From contig CANMLL010000016.1 in the NCBI GenBank assembly GCA_947498775.1, forward strand, positions 62,001 to 126,000: a DNA stretch of 64,000 bases, given 5' to 3'. Source of the stretch: an uncultured Aquimarina sp. (lineage in GTDB: Bacteria > Bacteroidota > Bacteroidia > Flavobacteriales > Flavobacteriaceae). The notes below the pieces were generated by a model. That model was not told the origin of the DNA and made no database searches. It was given only the letters and a program-made list of their open reading frames with translations. Shown here one piece after another: positions 17,995 to 28,391 of this stretch; position 1 is the stretch's first letter, and each line of letters begins with the position of its first letter. The translations under genes were made by a program, and so were the position numbers.

Positions 17995-19860
17995 TTATTT
18001 GATTGTAAAGAGGATATTATCTCTTGGATTTGTATCAGGGATGTAATCATTCCCTAATTGTATTTTTTCAATTCCCTTCGTTGTCTTGACTGTGAGGATC
18101 ATGTTGTCTTTTTCTTGCCAAACCTTAGCAGAGTGATGAATATTTTGTGTTGTTTGATCTTTGAAAGTTATGATTATGTTTAAAGGCACAGGAAGATCTC
18201 CTATTTTTTTTACGGTAATTTCATATACATTATTCCTTTCTTCTGTCTTAGCAATACTCAAATCAGGATATCCGTTTTCAAAAAACCACTTTTTCCAAAA
18301 CCAGTTTAAATTTTGCTGAGATGTTTCGTTTACATTGTAAAAAAAATCTAATGGAGTAGGATGTTTTCCTTTCCATGTTTCTATATAAGTGGCCAAACAT
18401 TGCTTGAATAATTCTTTCCCCAGTATATCTTGCAAAACATATAATCCTACAGCTGGTTTCATATAAAAATTGAAATAGGAAGTTCTGCCTTTTAGCATGG
18501 TAGATTTGGTAGTAGATGCAATATTCGTATTAGTGCTTGCATAGGAGCTCATATTTCTGGCGTAACGTGTTAACCGATTTAATGAAGGTTCTTGTTTTTG
18601 CTGATACTCGTATGGGATCATTGCTGCAAATGCTTCATCCATCCAGGCATGTTCTGTTTCATTGGTCAATACGTAAAATGGAAAATAATTATGAGCAATT
18701 TCATGGGCAGTGACATCTACGGTTCGGCCTCTGTTATCGGCCGAGGGATCATTTGCAATCATAGGATACTCCATTCCACTGGCTCCATTGGTACCATTAA
18801 ATATGGTCATCGTTGGAAAGGGGAAAGGGTATGGAAGTTCATTTGAAAAGTAGCGAATAGATTTTTTTGCTAAAAGCGCTACTTCGGTAAAATCTTTAGA
18901 ATCAATCGGATAGGCGGTTTCTATAAAAATATTATTTCTGGAAACACCCTTTAATGATGTTCCATCCCAAAGGAAATGATCGCTCAAACCAAAAGCCACA
19001 TCAGAAACATTATTCGCTTTAAACACCCATTTATTATGAGACGTTATATGTTTTTCTGACTTATAATCGTCTTGATGTACTATCGAAATAATATCATCGC
19101 TTTTCTGAGCTAGTTTATATCTATTATATATGTTTGGTGATAATACTTTTTCTGCATTTTGCAGCAGTCCAGAACCCCAAACCAGATAGTCATCAGGTAC
19201 TGTAACCGTATACTCGTAATCACCGAGATCATAATAAAATTCCTGTCCTCCGGTATGTATATTTTCGTCCCAGCCATTGATATCATCGTACACTGCAATT
19301 TTTGGGTACCACTGTCCCAGAAAGAAAGAAGTTTCATCTTTTGCCCCCATTCGGATATTACTTTTGGTGGGAATAGAAAAACTCCAGCTTAATTCAATAT
19401 TAATCAATTCTGAAGGGAATATAGGTTGAGTAGGTTTTGCTATAATAAGAGTTCCTTCTGTACTATAATCCGTAATAAGTTCGTCGCCAATTTTAAGCCG
19501 TTTGATCAAAACCCCAGAGTGAACATCATCTGGATGGACTGGGTCATCTCGACGACTTCCTTTTTTATACAAATTTTGAAAAACGTGAAAAACGATCTGA
19601 TGGAGTGTATCTGGACTATTGTTTTGGTACTTTATTATTTCGGAACCAATTAGTTCTTTTTTTTGAGGGATAACTTCTGCATTAATCGTGTATGAAGCCA
19701 TGTTTTGCCAGTATTGTGTGCCAGGTATTCCTTTGGTTGTTCGAGTTCCTCTTTTAATGGCATCAGAAAAACTCTTGCTCATCGGTAATTTTTGCTGACT
19801 TACACCAACAAAAATTAAAAGAAACATAAAACTACAACATAGTACCTTTTTATAGAACAT
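17995..19860 (-). CDS. M1-family metallopeptidase, exported
   Basis: The 621-residue protein has an N-terminal signal peptide (about 1-22), a beta domain and a thermolysin-like domain. The zinc site is HEIAH (386-390) with Glu409 in HAWMDEAFA, the HExxH-18-E spacing of M1 peptidases. NGASGMEYPM (358-367) replaces the classical GAMEN exopeptidase loop. It should remove N-terminal residues from peptides in the periplasm or outside the cell. It is the last gene of the leftward run from 29387 and follows the VPS10/BNR gene by about 100 bases. Membership of the same transcript is likely but not shown. Confidence 0.92.
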   Translation of the reverse strand: MFYKKVLCCSFMFLLIFVGVSQQKLPMSKSFSDAIKRGTRTTKGIPGTQYWQNMASYTINAEVIPQKKELIGSEIIKYQNNSPDTLHQIVFHVFQNLYKKGSRRDDPVHPDDVHSGVLIKRLKIGDELITDYSTEGTLIIAKPTQPIFPSELINIELSWSFSIPTKSNIRMGAKDETSFFLGQWYPKIAVYDDINGWDENIHTGGQEFYYDLGDYEYTVTVPDDYLVWGSGLLQNAEKVLSPNIYNRYKLAQKSDDIISIVHQDDYKSEKHITSHNKWVFKANNVSDVAFGLSDHFLWDGTSLKGVSRNNIFIETAYPIDSKDFTEVALLAKKSIRYFSNELPYPFPFPTMTIFNGTNGASGMEYPMIANDPSADNRGRTVDVTAHEIAHNYFPFYVLTNETEHAWMDEAFAAMIPYEYQQKQEPSLNRLTRYARNMSSYASTNTNIASTTKSTMLKGRTSYFNFYMKPAVGLYVLQDILGKELFKQCLATYIETWKGKHPTPLDFFYNVNETSQQNLNWFWKKWFFENGYPDLSIAKTEERNNVYEITVKKIGDLPVPLNIIITFKDQTTQNIHHSAKVWQEKDNMILTVKTTKGIEKIQLGNDYIPDTNPRDNILFTIK

Positions 19861-19957
19861 TTTTAAAATTTTTAATCATTTAAGATTCATATACCTGATT
19901 CTAGGTGTATTTTTCATGAGCATTGTCCCTGTAAATCTTAGTGCTGACAACGCAATA

Positions 19958-22900
19958 TTATTCTAAACTCTTTTTGACCTTCGCAAATTCAACTTTTAAA
20001 TGTTCAAAACGCATTTCGGCTTCTTTTCCAGGTAACTGATCTGCATTACTGATCATACGATACAAATACATAATCTGATCAACCAGCATTGGCTTTGGGT
20101 AAGCGCCATCATCATTTTTTAATTGTTTAAGTACTTTTTCTACTTTTTTTAATCTTTCTGATGATTGGTTCTTTTCTTTCAACTTAATCACTTCGGTTTC
20201 CAGAGTGTCTTGAAACTTACGTGCTGCTGTAAGAAGTTCGCTAATTTCTTGTTGCTTTTCAATTTGCAAAACTATATCTTCTTTGGATACCCCATTGGCT
20301 TTTACCCTGGGATCGATTAAAAGTTCAAATGTTTGTTCTATAACGTTAGTATTCGTGCTTAATCTAACGGTGTAAATTCCCGGAGCTGCAATGGGTCCAT
20401 TTTGAAATCTTCTAGAAACCTCTTTTGCCCATGGGCCGGAATGTCTTAAGTTCCAATTAAAACGATTTAAACCAGGTGTGTTGCTCAACGATTTATCGAC
20501 TAGATAAATGGTTTCATTAGTACTCATTGTACTTACAACATTTTCAATTAATTTTGGTTTGGTCGTATCACTAACGTATGTCGCAATAATTATTTTATTA
20601 GCATTAAGAATATCTAGTTTTACACTAGTTTTATGATCTTTTGGTATATAATAATCAATAGCAACATTAGCTTGTGGATACACAGGAAATGTAGTTTGGC
20701 CATTACGTATCTTCGGATAACGATATCTTATCGTATTATCCGGTTTAAATAACCAAGGAGAACTTCCTAGTTTATTGATTTCGGCTTGTCTTAACGAAGT
20801 GATATTATCCAATATCCAAAAAGAACGACCCATAGTACTTACAATAAGGTCACCACGATAGATTTTAATATCGGTTACCGGCGTAACCGGCAAATTTTGC
20901 TGAAATGATTGCCATTTTTTACCATCATCGAATGAAATAAACAATCCAAATTCTGTGCCCGCATACAATAGGCCTTCTCTTATAGGGTCTTCTCTTATTA
21001 CCCGCGTTGGAAAATCAGCAGGAATACCATTACTGCCAGTAGTAATTAATTCCCAGGTTTTCCCATAATTCTCAGTTTTGTAAATATAAGGCTTTTCATC
21101 TCCCAATTGATATCGTAATATAGATACGTAGGCTTTTGCTGAATTATGAGAAGACGGCTCAACAGCATCAACCCGACCACCTTTTGGTAATTTAGAAGGG
21201 GTAACGTTTGTCCATGTTTTTCCTCCATCTTTAGTAAGTTGGACTAGACCATCATTCGACCCTGTCCAAATTAATCCTTCTTCAATTTTAGATTCTCTGA
21301 TAGAGTACAAGGTGCTATAATATTCTTCACCAGTAATGTCTCGGGTAATGGGGCTACCAGAAATAACTTGTTTATCTTCCTCGAATGCTGTTAAATCTGG
21401 TGAAATTGTTTGCCAGGTTAATCCATCATCGGTCGTTTTATGTAGATACTGGGAACCGTGATAGACGGTATTGGGATTATGTGGTGATATATGAATAGGA
21501 GCTACTCGCTGAAAGCGATATCGTAAATCTTTTGGATTATGGCCATAGATATTGCTTGCACCAACATAGTATCCTTTTTCAACACCTGTTCGTTTATCAA
21601 AAACATTAAAACGTCCCTTACAGTTTGAATATACTATAGAATGATTTCCAGGTTTGGGTACTGCAGGTCCGGTTTCGCATCCTCCGGTATTTATAATCCA
21701 GCCAACTCCGGTATTTTGGATGGCACTTGGCGCAAAACTTGGTACTGCGATAGTAGTATAATTATCCTGTTGACCGGCATACAACCAATAAGGGTACTGA
21801 TCATCAACTTCTACCTGATAAAGTTCTGCTGTAGGTTGGTTAAACTGGCTTGACCATGTTTTACCCCCATTGTGAGTTACATTGGCACCCCCATCATTGG
21901 ATTGAATAAATAACTCAGGATTATCTGGATTGATCCAGATATCATGATTATCCCCATGTGGAGGCTTCATCTTAGTCCATGTTTTACCCCCGTCGATAGA
22001 TTTTAACATTGGGTTTGCCATTGAATATACTATATCAGGGTTTTTAGGATCAACTTCAACGTTGGTATAATAAAAAGGTCTATTGACTAAACCTGCTTCA
22101 TTTGATACCTGTACGAAAGATTTGCCTTGATTTTCAGATTTATACAAACCCCCTTCTTTTCCCGGAGCCTCAATAATAGCATATAGGATACTTGAATCGA
22201 CTGGTGACACTGCCAAATCAATCTTTCCGATTAATCCTTGAGGTAGGCCTTGACTTAGTTTTTTCCAGGTTTTTCCACCGTTTACTGATTTATAGATACC
22301 TCCTTCGCTCGTATCACCCCCAGAAACGATTGTCCATGGTTTGCGCTGAGCTTTCCATGCTGCTGCATAAACCACCTCAGGATTACCTGGCAATAATTCT
22401 AAATCAGCAAAGCCAACTTCATCAGAAATAAAAAGAACTTTTTCCCAGGAGACTCCACCGTCTATAGTTTTGTAAATACCACGTTCAGGGTTGGATTTAA
22501 ATGCATTACCAATAGCTGCAACCCATACAATGTTATGATTTGTAGGATCTATTTCTACGGCACCTATATGTCCAGTATTCTTTAAACCTATATGCTGCCA
22601 TGTTTTTCCTGCGTCAATTGATTTATACATTCCTTTACCGGTAATAACATTACTTCTGAGACCGTCAGAACCAGTACCCACATAAACAATATTAGCATCA
22701 TGATGTGCTACACCAATATCACCTATTGATGGCGTTGCGAAGTACCCATCAGAAACGTTCTTCCATGAGGTGCCATAATCTTCGGTTTTCCAAACTCCAC
22801 CCCCTGAAGCTCCAAGATAAAAAGTTGAAGGTGTGGTTGGAGCCCCAGTAACTGCTGTTACACGACCACCTCTTCCGGGACCAACAGTTCTGTATTGCAA

Positions 22901-22981
22901 TGCGCTAAAATTCTGTGCTATTATCTCTTGGGCACCTAAAAAGAGTAATAAACAAAAAATAATGTCATTTGTTATCCTCAT
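19958..22981 (-). CDS. Exported VPS10/BNR-repeat beta-propeller protein
   Basis: The ATG at 22981 gives a signal peptide (MRITNDIIFCLLLFLGAQEIIAQ); the frame runs 54 bases further upstream to 23035. About 1007 residues carry many Asp-box/BNR motifs such as SIDGGKTWTKM, TEDYGTSWKNV, SVNGGKTWKKL, TTDDGLTWQTI and TKDGGKTWTNV, as in sortilin-like (VPS10) and photosystem-assembly-like propellers. The last 300 residues have a beta domain (NRFNWNLRHSGPW) and a helical tail. Proteins of this type are common in Bacteroidota beside peptidases and amidohydrolases; their role is not established, and binding of peptides or glycans is a guess. The gene ends the P1/M20/D-aminoacylase series and starts 64 bases after the M20 gene. 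Confidence 0.88.
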   Translation of the reverse strand: MRITNDIIFCLLLFLGAQEIIAQNFSALQYRTVGPGRGGRVTAVTGAPTTPSTFYLGASGGGVWKTEDYGTSWKNVSDGYFATPSIGDIGVAHHDANIVYVGTGSDGLRSNVITGKGMYKSIDAGKTWQHIGLKNTGHIGAVEIDPTNHNIVWVAAIGNAFKSNPERGIYKTIDGGVSWEKVLFISDEVGFADLELLPGNPEVVYAAAWKAQRKPWTIVSGGDTSEGGIYKSVNGGKTWKKLSQGLPQGLIGKIDLAVSPVDSSILYAIIEAPGKEGGLYKSENQGKSFVQVSNEAGLVNRPFYYTNVEVDPKNPDIVYSMANPMLKSIDGGKTWTKMKPPHGDNHDIWINPDNPELFIQSNDGGANVTHNGGKTWSSQFNQPTAELYQVEVDDQYPYWLYAGQQDNYTTIAVPSFAPSAIQNTGVGWIINTGGCETGPAVPKPGNHSIVYSNCKGRFNVFDKRTGVEKGYYVGASNIYGHNPKDLRYRFQRVAPIHISPHNPNTVYHGSQYLHKTTDDGLTWQTISPDLTAFEEDKQVISGSPITRDITGEEYYSTLYSIRESKIEEGLIWTGSNDGLVQLTKDGGKTWTNVTPSKLPKGGRVDAVEPSSHNSAKAYVSILRYQLGDEKPYIYKTENYGKTWELITTGSNGIPADFPTRVIREDPIREGLLYAGTEFGLFISFDDGKKWQSFQQNLPVTPVTDIKIYRGDLIVSTMGRSFWILDNITSLRQAEINKLGSSPWLFKPDNTIRYRYPKIRNGQTTFPVYPQANVAIDYYIPKDHKTSVKLDILNANKIIIATYVSDTTKPKLIENVVSTMSTNETIYLVDKSLSNTPGLNRFNWNLRHSGPWAKEVSRRFQNGPIAAPGIYTVRLSTNTNVIEQTFELLIDPRVKANGVSKEDIVLQIEKQQEISELLTAARKFQDTLETEVIKLKEKNQSSERLKKVEKVLKQLKNDDGAYPKPMLVDQIMYLYRMISNADQLPGKEAEMRFEHLKVEFAKVKKSLE

Positions 22982-23044
22982 AAATTTGTTTTTATGCTCG
23001 AGTTTATCATTAAATGGAATTGTTTTATTCATCACTTTATAGAA

Positions 23045-24655
23045 CTAATTATTTTTTTTAAGAGTAGGATAGTTAATTCCTAATTGTTCTAAATATGAAT
23101 CGTATTTATTTTCATCGTAATAAAATTGCTCTAACTTCTCTCTGTATTGGTTCATGATGTCTTTATTTAAGTAAATTGGCGGCTTATCATCAGCCGAAAT
23201 CATGGGCTTATACTTTGTTTCTTTACTTTGTACATTATTAAAATAATTCCATGCTTGTTCTACCAGAATTGGTTTTAGTAACAGGTCAAGTATAGTCATT
23301 GCCTCTACTTTTGCTCCTGAGGTGGCACCTTTGTGAGCAATAGGGGTGGCCATTGCAATTGCATTGCTCCAATGATGCCCTTGCAAACCTGGTATATTTG
23401 AAGGGTATCTGAGTGTCACTGTTGGAACTTTCCATGACACGTCTCCAATATCATCAGACCCCCCGCTTACAGGTCTTTTAAGGGGAATTCCTATTGGTGA
23501 AAGTTTCGTATTTAGGCCATCTGTTTTTTTTGAATTTACTTCCTTTTGAACTGCTTTTGCAAGCATCTGGTCTTCGTTTGACCATTGTGGCAAGCCTATT
23601 TGCTGTATGTTTTCATACATTTGCTCAGCAATAATCTTATTAAAATGTCGTGGCCATGCCGCTCCAACAATTTTAGAGGTCATTGCAGTATCAGTCATTA
23701 GGGCTGCTCCTTTAGCTATATTGTTTGCGTCATTATACATTTCAATAATTCCTTCATAGGTAATATCCCGAAAGTAATACCAAATAGAGGCTTTTGACGG
23801 GACAACATTAGGTTGGTCTCCTGCATCGGTAAAAATAGAATGCGACCTTTTCAAAGGGTGCAAATGTTCTCGTTTATAATTCCATCCCACATTCATGAGT
23901 TCGGCAGCATCAAGTGCGCTTCTCCCTCTCCAGGGTGAACCTGCAGAATGTGCAGCTTCTCCATCAAAGGTATATTCTACAGATATTAGCCCAGTACCTC
24001 TTGCCTGACCCCACGAGACGCTTAAGTTACTGCTCACATGAGTAAAGATGCATACATCAATATCATTAAAAAGACCATCTCGAGTGTACCATGCTTTAGA
24101 AGCAAGCAATTCTTCGGCTATACCAGGCCAAAGTACTAAAGTACCTTTTATATCTTCTCGTTCCATTAGTTGTTTTACGGCCAGGGCAGCAGTAATATTT
24201 AGAGGTATTCCCGAGTTATGTCCCTCGCCATGCCCTGGCGCTCCATCAACCATTGGTTTGTGGTAAGCAACCCCAGGGTATTGAGAAGCTTTCGGAATAC
24301 AATCAACATCACTGCCCAATGCGATAACTGGACCTTTACCATTACTCCATTTAGCAAACCATGCTGTGGGTATGCCGGCAACCCCCTTTTCTATTTGAAA
24401 TCCGTTTTTCTCTAATATTTGGCTTAAGTATTTTGAAGATTCAGTTTCTTGAAACCCTAATTCTGAAAAACTGAATATTTTATCTATCATAACTTGTGTT
24501 TGCTTATGATTAGATTCAACTAAGTCCGCAACTTCAGATTTCAATTTTGTAATTTGTTTTTTTGAGTATTTTTTTTGAGCGACTATTTGATTAAAACTAC
24601 TTAATAATAGTAGCACGCAAAAAAACAGAGTTGATTTTTTTAGAGGTGCTTTCAT
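23045..24655 (-). CDS. M20-family amidohydrolase (AbgB/aminobenzoyl-glutamate hydrolase-like), exported
   Basis: The 536-residue protein has a signal peptide (to about 26, IVAQKK) and an M20D-type catalytic domain. GSDVDCIPK, the metal-binding segment GAPGHGEGHNSG, PGIAEELLASKAWY, and FDGEAAHSAGSPWRGRSALDA at the dimerisation domain are visible, with a late GGSDDIGDVSWKVPT. The best family match is the large subunit of p-aminobenzoyl-glutamate utilisation enzymes. It would cleave an amide bond on an amino acid conjugate. Upstream and downstream genes on the same strand are a P1 aminopeptidase and a VPS10 protein, so it fits a peptide or N-acyl amino acid scavenging operon. Confidence 0.92.
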   Translation of the reverse strand: MKAPLKKSTLFFCVLLLLSSFNQIVAQKKYSKKQITKLKSEVADLVESNHKQTQVMIDKIFSFSELGFQETESSKYLSQILEKNGFQIEKGVAGIPTAWFAKWSNGKGPVIALGSDVDCIPKASQYPGVAYHKPMVDGAPGHGEGHNSGIPLNITAALAVKQLMEREDIKGTLVLWPGIAEELLASKAWYTRDGLFNDIDVCIFTHVSSNLSVSWGQARGTGLISVEYTFDGEAAHSAGSPWRGRSALDAAELMNVGWNYKREHLHPLKRSHSIFTDAGDQPNVVPSKASIWYYFRDITYEGIIEMYNDANNIAKGAALMTDTAMTSKIVGAAWPRHFNKIIAEQMYENIQQIGLPQWSNEDQMLAKAVQKEVNSKKTDGLNTKLSPIGIPLKRPVSGGSDDIGDVSWKVPTVTLRYPSNIPGLQGHHWSNAIAMATPIAHKGATSGAKVEAMTILDLLLKPILVEQAWNYFNNVQSKETKYKPMISADDKPPIYLNKDIMNQYREKLEQFYYDENKYDSYLEQLGINYPTLKKNN

Positions 24656-24742
24656 AAATATTGATAATTAAGATGTTAATTTTTTTTGACTTTTTTTAAA
24701 CGGTAATAGTTTTTAAAACACATTGACTTATAGTCAACCTAT

Positions 24743-25900
24743 TTATTTTTTACGAGCATTATATTTATCTAATATTTTAAGTGTTTTTTCGATAGGTAAT
24801 GCGTTCATCATTCTTCCTTTTTGCCCTTTCATATCGGTTGCCATAAAAAGCGAATTATAAATCGCTTCTTCGGTAGCTTCAACTACTGCCAGAAAAAGAG
24901 GAGACATGTGATCGTTAGAAACTTCTAAAACAGGTTTTTCTATTTTTTTTGAATCATATGAAATACGGAGTTCAGGATGTGTACTAAAAGCAATACTATA
25001 ATCACCACTGCCGTTAGATGAAAAAGATCCCACTTTACCAAATGCCAAAAAAGAACGTTTTGCCAGACGTTTTAAATTTCTGGCTGATAATGGAGCATCA
25101 GTAGCAATAATAATCATACACGAACCATCAACCACATAAGGAACATCCTGCGCCATATAAAAATTATTGAGTTCTTCTCCTACAGGAGCCCCATTGATAG
25201 TAAGAATGCCTCCGAAATTTGTTTGGACCAACACGCCGATTGTGTAGCCTCCTTTATCTTTTGGAAGTACTCGGGATGAAGTCCCAATACCTCCTTTAAA
25301 GCCCAAACATCTAGTTCCTGTTCCTGCACCTACATTTCCCTCGGCAACAATTTTGTTAGTTGCTGCATGTATAGCCTCGATAACATGATTATCTTTTACG
25401 TGCCGCCCTCTAATATCATTTAGCCATCCATCGTTGGTTTCCCCTACTACCGGATTAACTGACCTAATGTTGGAATTTTCATGGGTCGATAGTGTGTAAT
25501 TCACCATGCTATTGGCAACGAGAAAAGCATTGAGTGTATTAGTTAAGGCTATTGGTGTTTCGAGATTACCTAGCTCTTCGATTTGTGTAAAACCAAGTGC
25601 TTTACCAAAACCGTTACCTACAAATACTGCTGCGGGTACTTTTTCCCTGAAAACGTTTCCCTGATGAGGTATGATTATCGTGACACCAGTACGTATCGAA
25701 TCTCCAACTATTAATGTTTTTTGTCCTACCGAAACACCATTTACATCGGTAATAGCATTCCATTTTCCCGGTGTAAGGATACCAGGTTCAATACCAAAAT
25801 CCCTAGCTCTTTTCCTTTGATTTTGGGCTTGTAAATTTGAAAAGAAACTAAAAACAAATATTAATAGTATTGACCTGTGTATCATTTTAGATAAAATCAT
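24743..25900 (-). CDS. P1-family (DmpA/BapA) aminopeptidase, exported
   Basis: The 385-residue protein has a signal peptide (the second Met at 25885 gives MIHRSILLIFVFSFFSNLQAQ). It is an N-terminal nucleophile hydrolase of peptidase family P1. It begins RARDFGIEPGILTPGKWNAITDVNGVSVGQ, the usual family start, and the autoproteolysis site is GFKGGIGTSSRVLP, with Ser as the nucleophile of the small subunit. DmpA and BapA remove N-terminal D-amino acids or beta-amino acids from peptides and amides. The next gene on the strand is a D-aminoacylase, 12 bases away, which supports a D-amino acid context. Confidence 0.93.
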   Translation of the reverse strand: MILSKMIHRSILLIFVFSFFSNLQAQNQRKRARDFGIEPGILTPGKWNAITDVNGVSVGQKTLIVGDSIRTGVTIIIPHQGNVFREKVPAAVFVGNGFGKALGFTQIEELGNLETPIALTNTLNAFLVANSMVNYTLSTHENSNIRSVNPVVGETNDGWLNDIRGRHVKDNHVIEAIHAATNKIVAEGNVGAGTGTRCLGFKGGIGTSSRVLPKDKGGYTIGVLVQTNFGGILTINGAPVGEELNNFYMAQDVPYVVDGSCMIIIATDAPLSARNLKRLAKRSFLAFGKVGSFSSNGSGDYSIAFSTHPELRISYDSKKIEKPVLEVSNDHMSPLFLAVVEATEEAIYNSLFMATDMKGQKGRMMNALPIEKTLKILDKYNARKK

Positions 25901-25912
25901 TGTTTGTTATTT

Positions 25913-27502
25913 TTATTGCTCATTTTTTACTTTCCTAAGGACTTTTCCTGCCTTTATATTTTGAAATACTCCGTTATCAATTGAAAGTTGACCGTTGATC
26001 ATCACATAATAGATCCCCTCTGGGTACTGATGTGGTTTTTCAAATGTTGCTTTGTCAATAATTGTTTTTGGATCAAAGATTACTATATCGGCCTTCATTT
26101 TTTCTTTAATAATTCCCCTGTCGTTTAAACCAAGGGTCACCGCCGGAAGTTTTGTCATTTTATATATTGCCTCTGATAATGAGAGTACTGATTTTTCTCT
26201 AACATAATGTCCTAAAACTCTTGGAAAAGTACCGTACCACCGTGGGTGCGGATGTTCCATTCCGGGTTTGACCAGTCTTCCATCAGAAGCGATCATGGTT
26301 TGGGGATGCTTCATAATTCGCTCTACATCACCTTCATCCATGGCATGAAAAACACACGAAGCACCTCCTTTTACCTGAGCTTCTATTACGAGATCTGCAC
26401 CATTTTCTACAGTTGGTTTTAATCCTTTTAACTCGCACCAATATTTCAAAGTCTTTCCCTCAAGTTCAGGCATCCATTTTACCTTGGCAAATTGTATTCT
26501 GTTTAGGTCACTGCCTCCGCGATCATTTAAAATATTGAAAATAATTCCAGACTTGATACTATCTCTTAGTTTGGGGTTTAGCACTCTTTGTTTAAAGGCA
26601 TCGTTGCCTCCGGCTCTTGCCCAACTTGGAATTAATACAGATATCCCTGTATAGCTGGCATTATATGGGTATTGATCCATTTTAATATCAAGTCCAGCGG
26701 CCCTGGCAGAATCTACCATAGCCAACGTCCTGGTACTTTTACCCCACATGGGTTTTCCAATTACTTTATGATGTGTTAATATCACTGGGATATCTGCTTT
26801 TTCAGAAATGAAAATAGCTTCTTTTACCGCTTCGAACAACCCTAATCCTTCTTCTCTTAAATGTGATGTATAAATTCCTTCTTCGGCTGATGCAGCTTTT
26901 GATAGTTCGATAACTTCGTCTACTTTAGAGAAAGCTCCCGGTAAATATTTTAAACCAGTAGAAATTCCATACGCTCCTTCTTGCATCGCCTGTTGTATTT
27001 GTTCCTTCATAAGATACAATTCTTGTTGAGTAGGAGCTCTGTTTTCTAACCCCATCACATTTTTCCTAACTGTATTATGTCCGATAAGGTATGCCACATT
27101 CATTCCAGTGCCAACTTTTGTCAATGTATCCAGATATTTTCCAAAGGGCCAGGGACTAGACCCATCCGGACCACCTAAAGCGGTAGTTACTCCTTGTCTA
27201 ATATGGCTTTCACAGTTTGGAAGTTCAAGGATAGGATCCAGGTGAGCATGCATGTCGATAAATCCGGGCGCGACTACCATATTACTGGCATCGATAATAC
27301 GCATGGCCTTTGCTTTAGAAAGATCTCCTATTTTTTCGATAACATCATCCTTTATGCCTATATCCATAGGTATTGCATCACTTCCTGTACCATCATAGAT
27401 AGTACCATTTTTTATAATAATTGTATATACTTCTTGCTTAGAACAACTACATAAAATAACTGTAATTAGGAAGAAACTAAATAAGATATTTGACTTAATC
27501 AT
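25913..27502 (-). CDS. D-aminoacylase / N-acyl-D-amino-acid deacylase, lipoprotein
   Basis: The 529-residue protein has a lipoprotein signal (VILCSCSKQ) and an amidohydrolase domain. IIIKNGTIYDGTG and DIGIKDDVIEKIGDL form the small beta domain; MVVAPGFIDMHAHLDP holds the first metal-binding HxH; YTSHLREEG, ILTHHKVIGK and the late MIASDGRLV supply the remaining metal ligands. This is the N-acyl-D-amino-acid deacylase group, which frees D-amino acids from N-acyl forms. Some members act on D-Glu, D-Asp or dipeptides, and the specificity cannot be read here. Its start overlaps the D-amino acid transaminase gene by four bases, a strong sign of a joint pathway. Confidence 0.93.
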   Translation of the reverse strand: MIKSNILFSFFLITVILCSCSKQEVYTIIIKNGTIYDGTGSDAIPMDIGIKDDVIEKIGDLSKAKAMRIIDASNMVVAPGFIDMHAHLDPILELPNCESHIRQGVTTALGGPDGSSPWPFGKYLDTLTKVGTGMNVAYLIGHNTVRKNVMGLENRAPTQQELYLMKEQIQQAMQEGAYGISTGLKYLPGAFSKVDEVIELSKAASAEEGIYTSHLREEGLGLFEAVKEAIFISEKADIPVILTHHKVIGKPMWGKSTRTLAMVDSARAAGLDIKMDQYPYNASYTGISVLIPSWARAGGNDAFKQRVLNPKLRDSIKSGIIFNILNDRGGSDLNRIQFAKVKWMPELEGKTLKYWCELKGLKPTVENGADLVIEAQVKGGASCVFHAMDEGDVERIMKHPQTMIASDGRLVKPGMEHPHPRWYGTFPRVLGHYVREKSVLSLSEAIYKMTKLPAVTLGLNDRGIIKEKMKADIVIFDPKTIIDKATFEKPHQYPEGIYYVMINGQLSIDNGVFQNIKAGKVLRKVKNEQ

Positions 27503-28350
27503 GTCTGTTTTTTTAGTGTTAAAAAGGCTTCCTGAAGCTTTTTGGTTATTGGACCTGTATTATTTCCTTTATAAAAAGAGTATTCATTTATTTGCTGCAC
27601 AGAAACTATCTGTGTTGTTGTTCCTGTCAAAAAAACTTCGTCCATTAGAAAGATATCTTGTTCTTTTATTGCCTCCTGTCTAATTTCTATGCCTAAATCA
27701 TGACAGAGCTGTATCACAATTTGTCGGGTAATACCGTCTAAAATGAAATTATTGGCAGGGTGGGTGTACACTATATTATTTTTTGTAAAGAAAACATTAC
27801 AATGTGAAGCTTCGGTAATGATACCATCCCGTATTAGAATAGCTTCGTATGCTCCATGTTTCATTGCATACTCGTTTACCATAACATTGCCTAATAGAGA
27901 AGTCATTTTAATATCACAACGACCCCACCTATAATCTGATGTAGTGACTGCTTTTATGTGTTTTTGATTGATTTCAGGAAGTTCAAAAGGCATGATATAC
28001 ATCATTACTGTAGGTGTTACTTCTTTGGGGTAAGCATGTTTTCTTGGAGCAATACCACGAGTAACTTGTATGTATACCAAACAATCCCGAAATTCTAAAC
28101 CTGAAACTTTTCTTAACCTCTTAATATCATTCAAAAGAGAATTAACATCAAAATCTATATTTACTTTTTGAAGGCAATCTGAGAGACGTTCCAAATGTGC
28201 ATCTGCATAAAAAAAATCACCGTTCACTTGTGTCATCACTTCATAGATGCCGTCACCAAATATAAAACCTCTGTCAAATACAGATATTTTGGCATCTTTA
28301 TGATCTAATATTTTGCCGTTTAGATACACTTTTTTCGGGTAGCCATTCAT
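27499..28350 (-). CDS. D-amino-acid transaminase (class IV PLP aminotransferase)
   Basis: The 283-residue protein matches class IV aminotransferases in full length: VYLNGKILDHKDAKISVFDRGFIFGDGIYEVM at the start, and the PLP lysine in CDIKMTSLLGN at about residue 142, equivalent to Lys145 of the Bacillus D-transaminase. GAYEAILIRDGIITEASHCNVFF and LTGTTTQIVSV follow. It swaps the amino group of D-amino acids with 2-oxo acids in the cytosol. The call of D- rather than branched-chain L-transaminase rests on the D-transaminase-like lysine segment and on the overlapping D-aminoacylase gene. It is the second gene of the leftward operon under the MocR divergon. Confidence 0.92.
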   Translation of the reverse strand: MNGYPKKVYLNGKILDHKDAKISVFDRGFIFGDGIYEVMTQVNGDFFYADAHLERLSDCLQKVNIDFDVNSLLNDIKRLRKVSGLEFRDCLVYIQVTRGIAPRKHAYPKEVTPTVMMYIMPFELPEINQKHIKAVTTSDYRWGRCDIKMTSLLGNVMVNEYAMKHGAYEAILIRDGIITEASHCNVFFTKNNIVYTHPANNFILDGITRQIVIQLCHDLGIEIRQEAIKEQDIFLMDEVFLTGTTTQIVSVQQINEYSFYKGNNTGPITKKLQEAFLTLKKQT

Positions 28351-28391
28351 TTGCTTTGAGTTAAGTTTTTTATTTAATATAATGATACGTG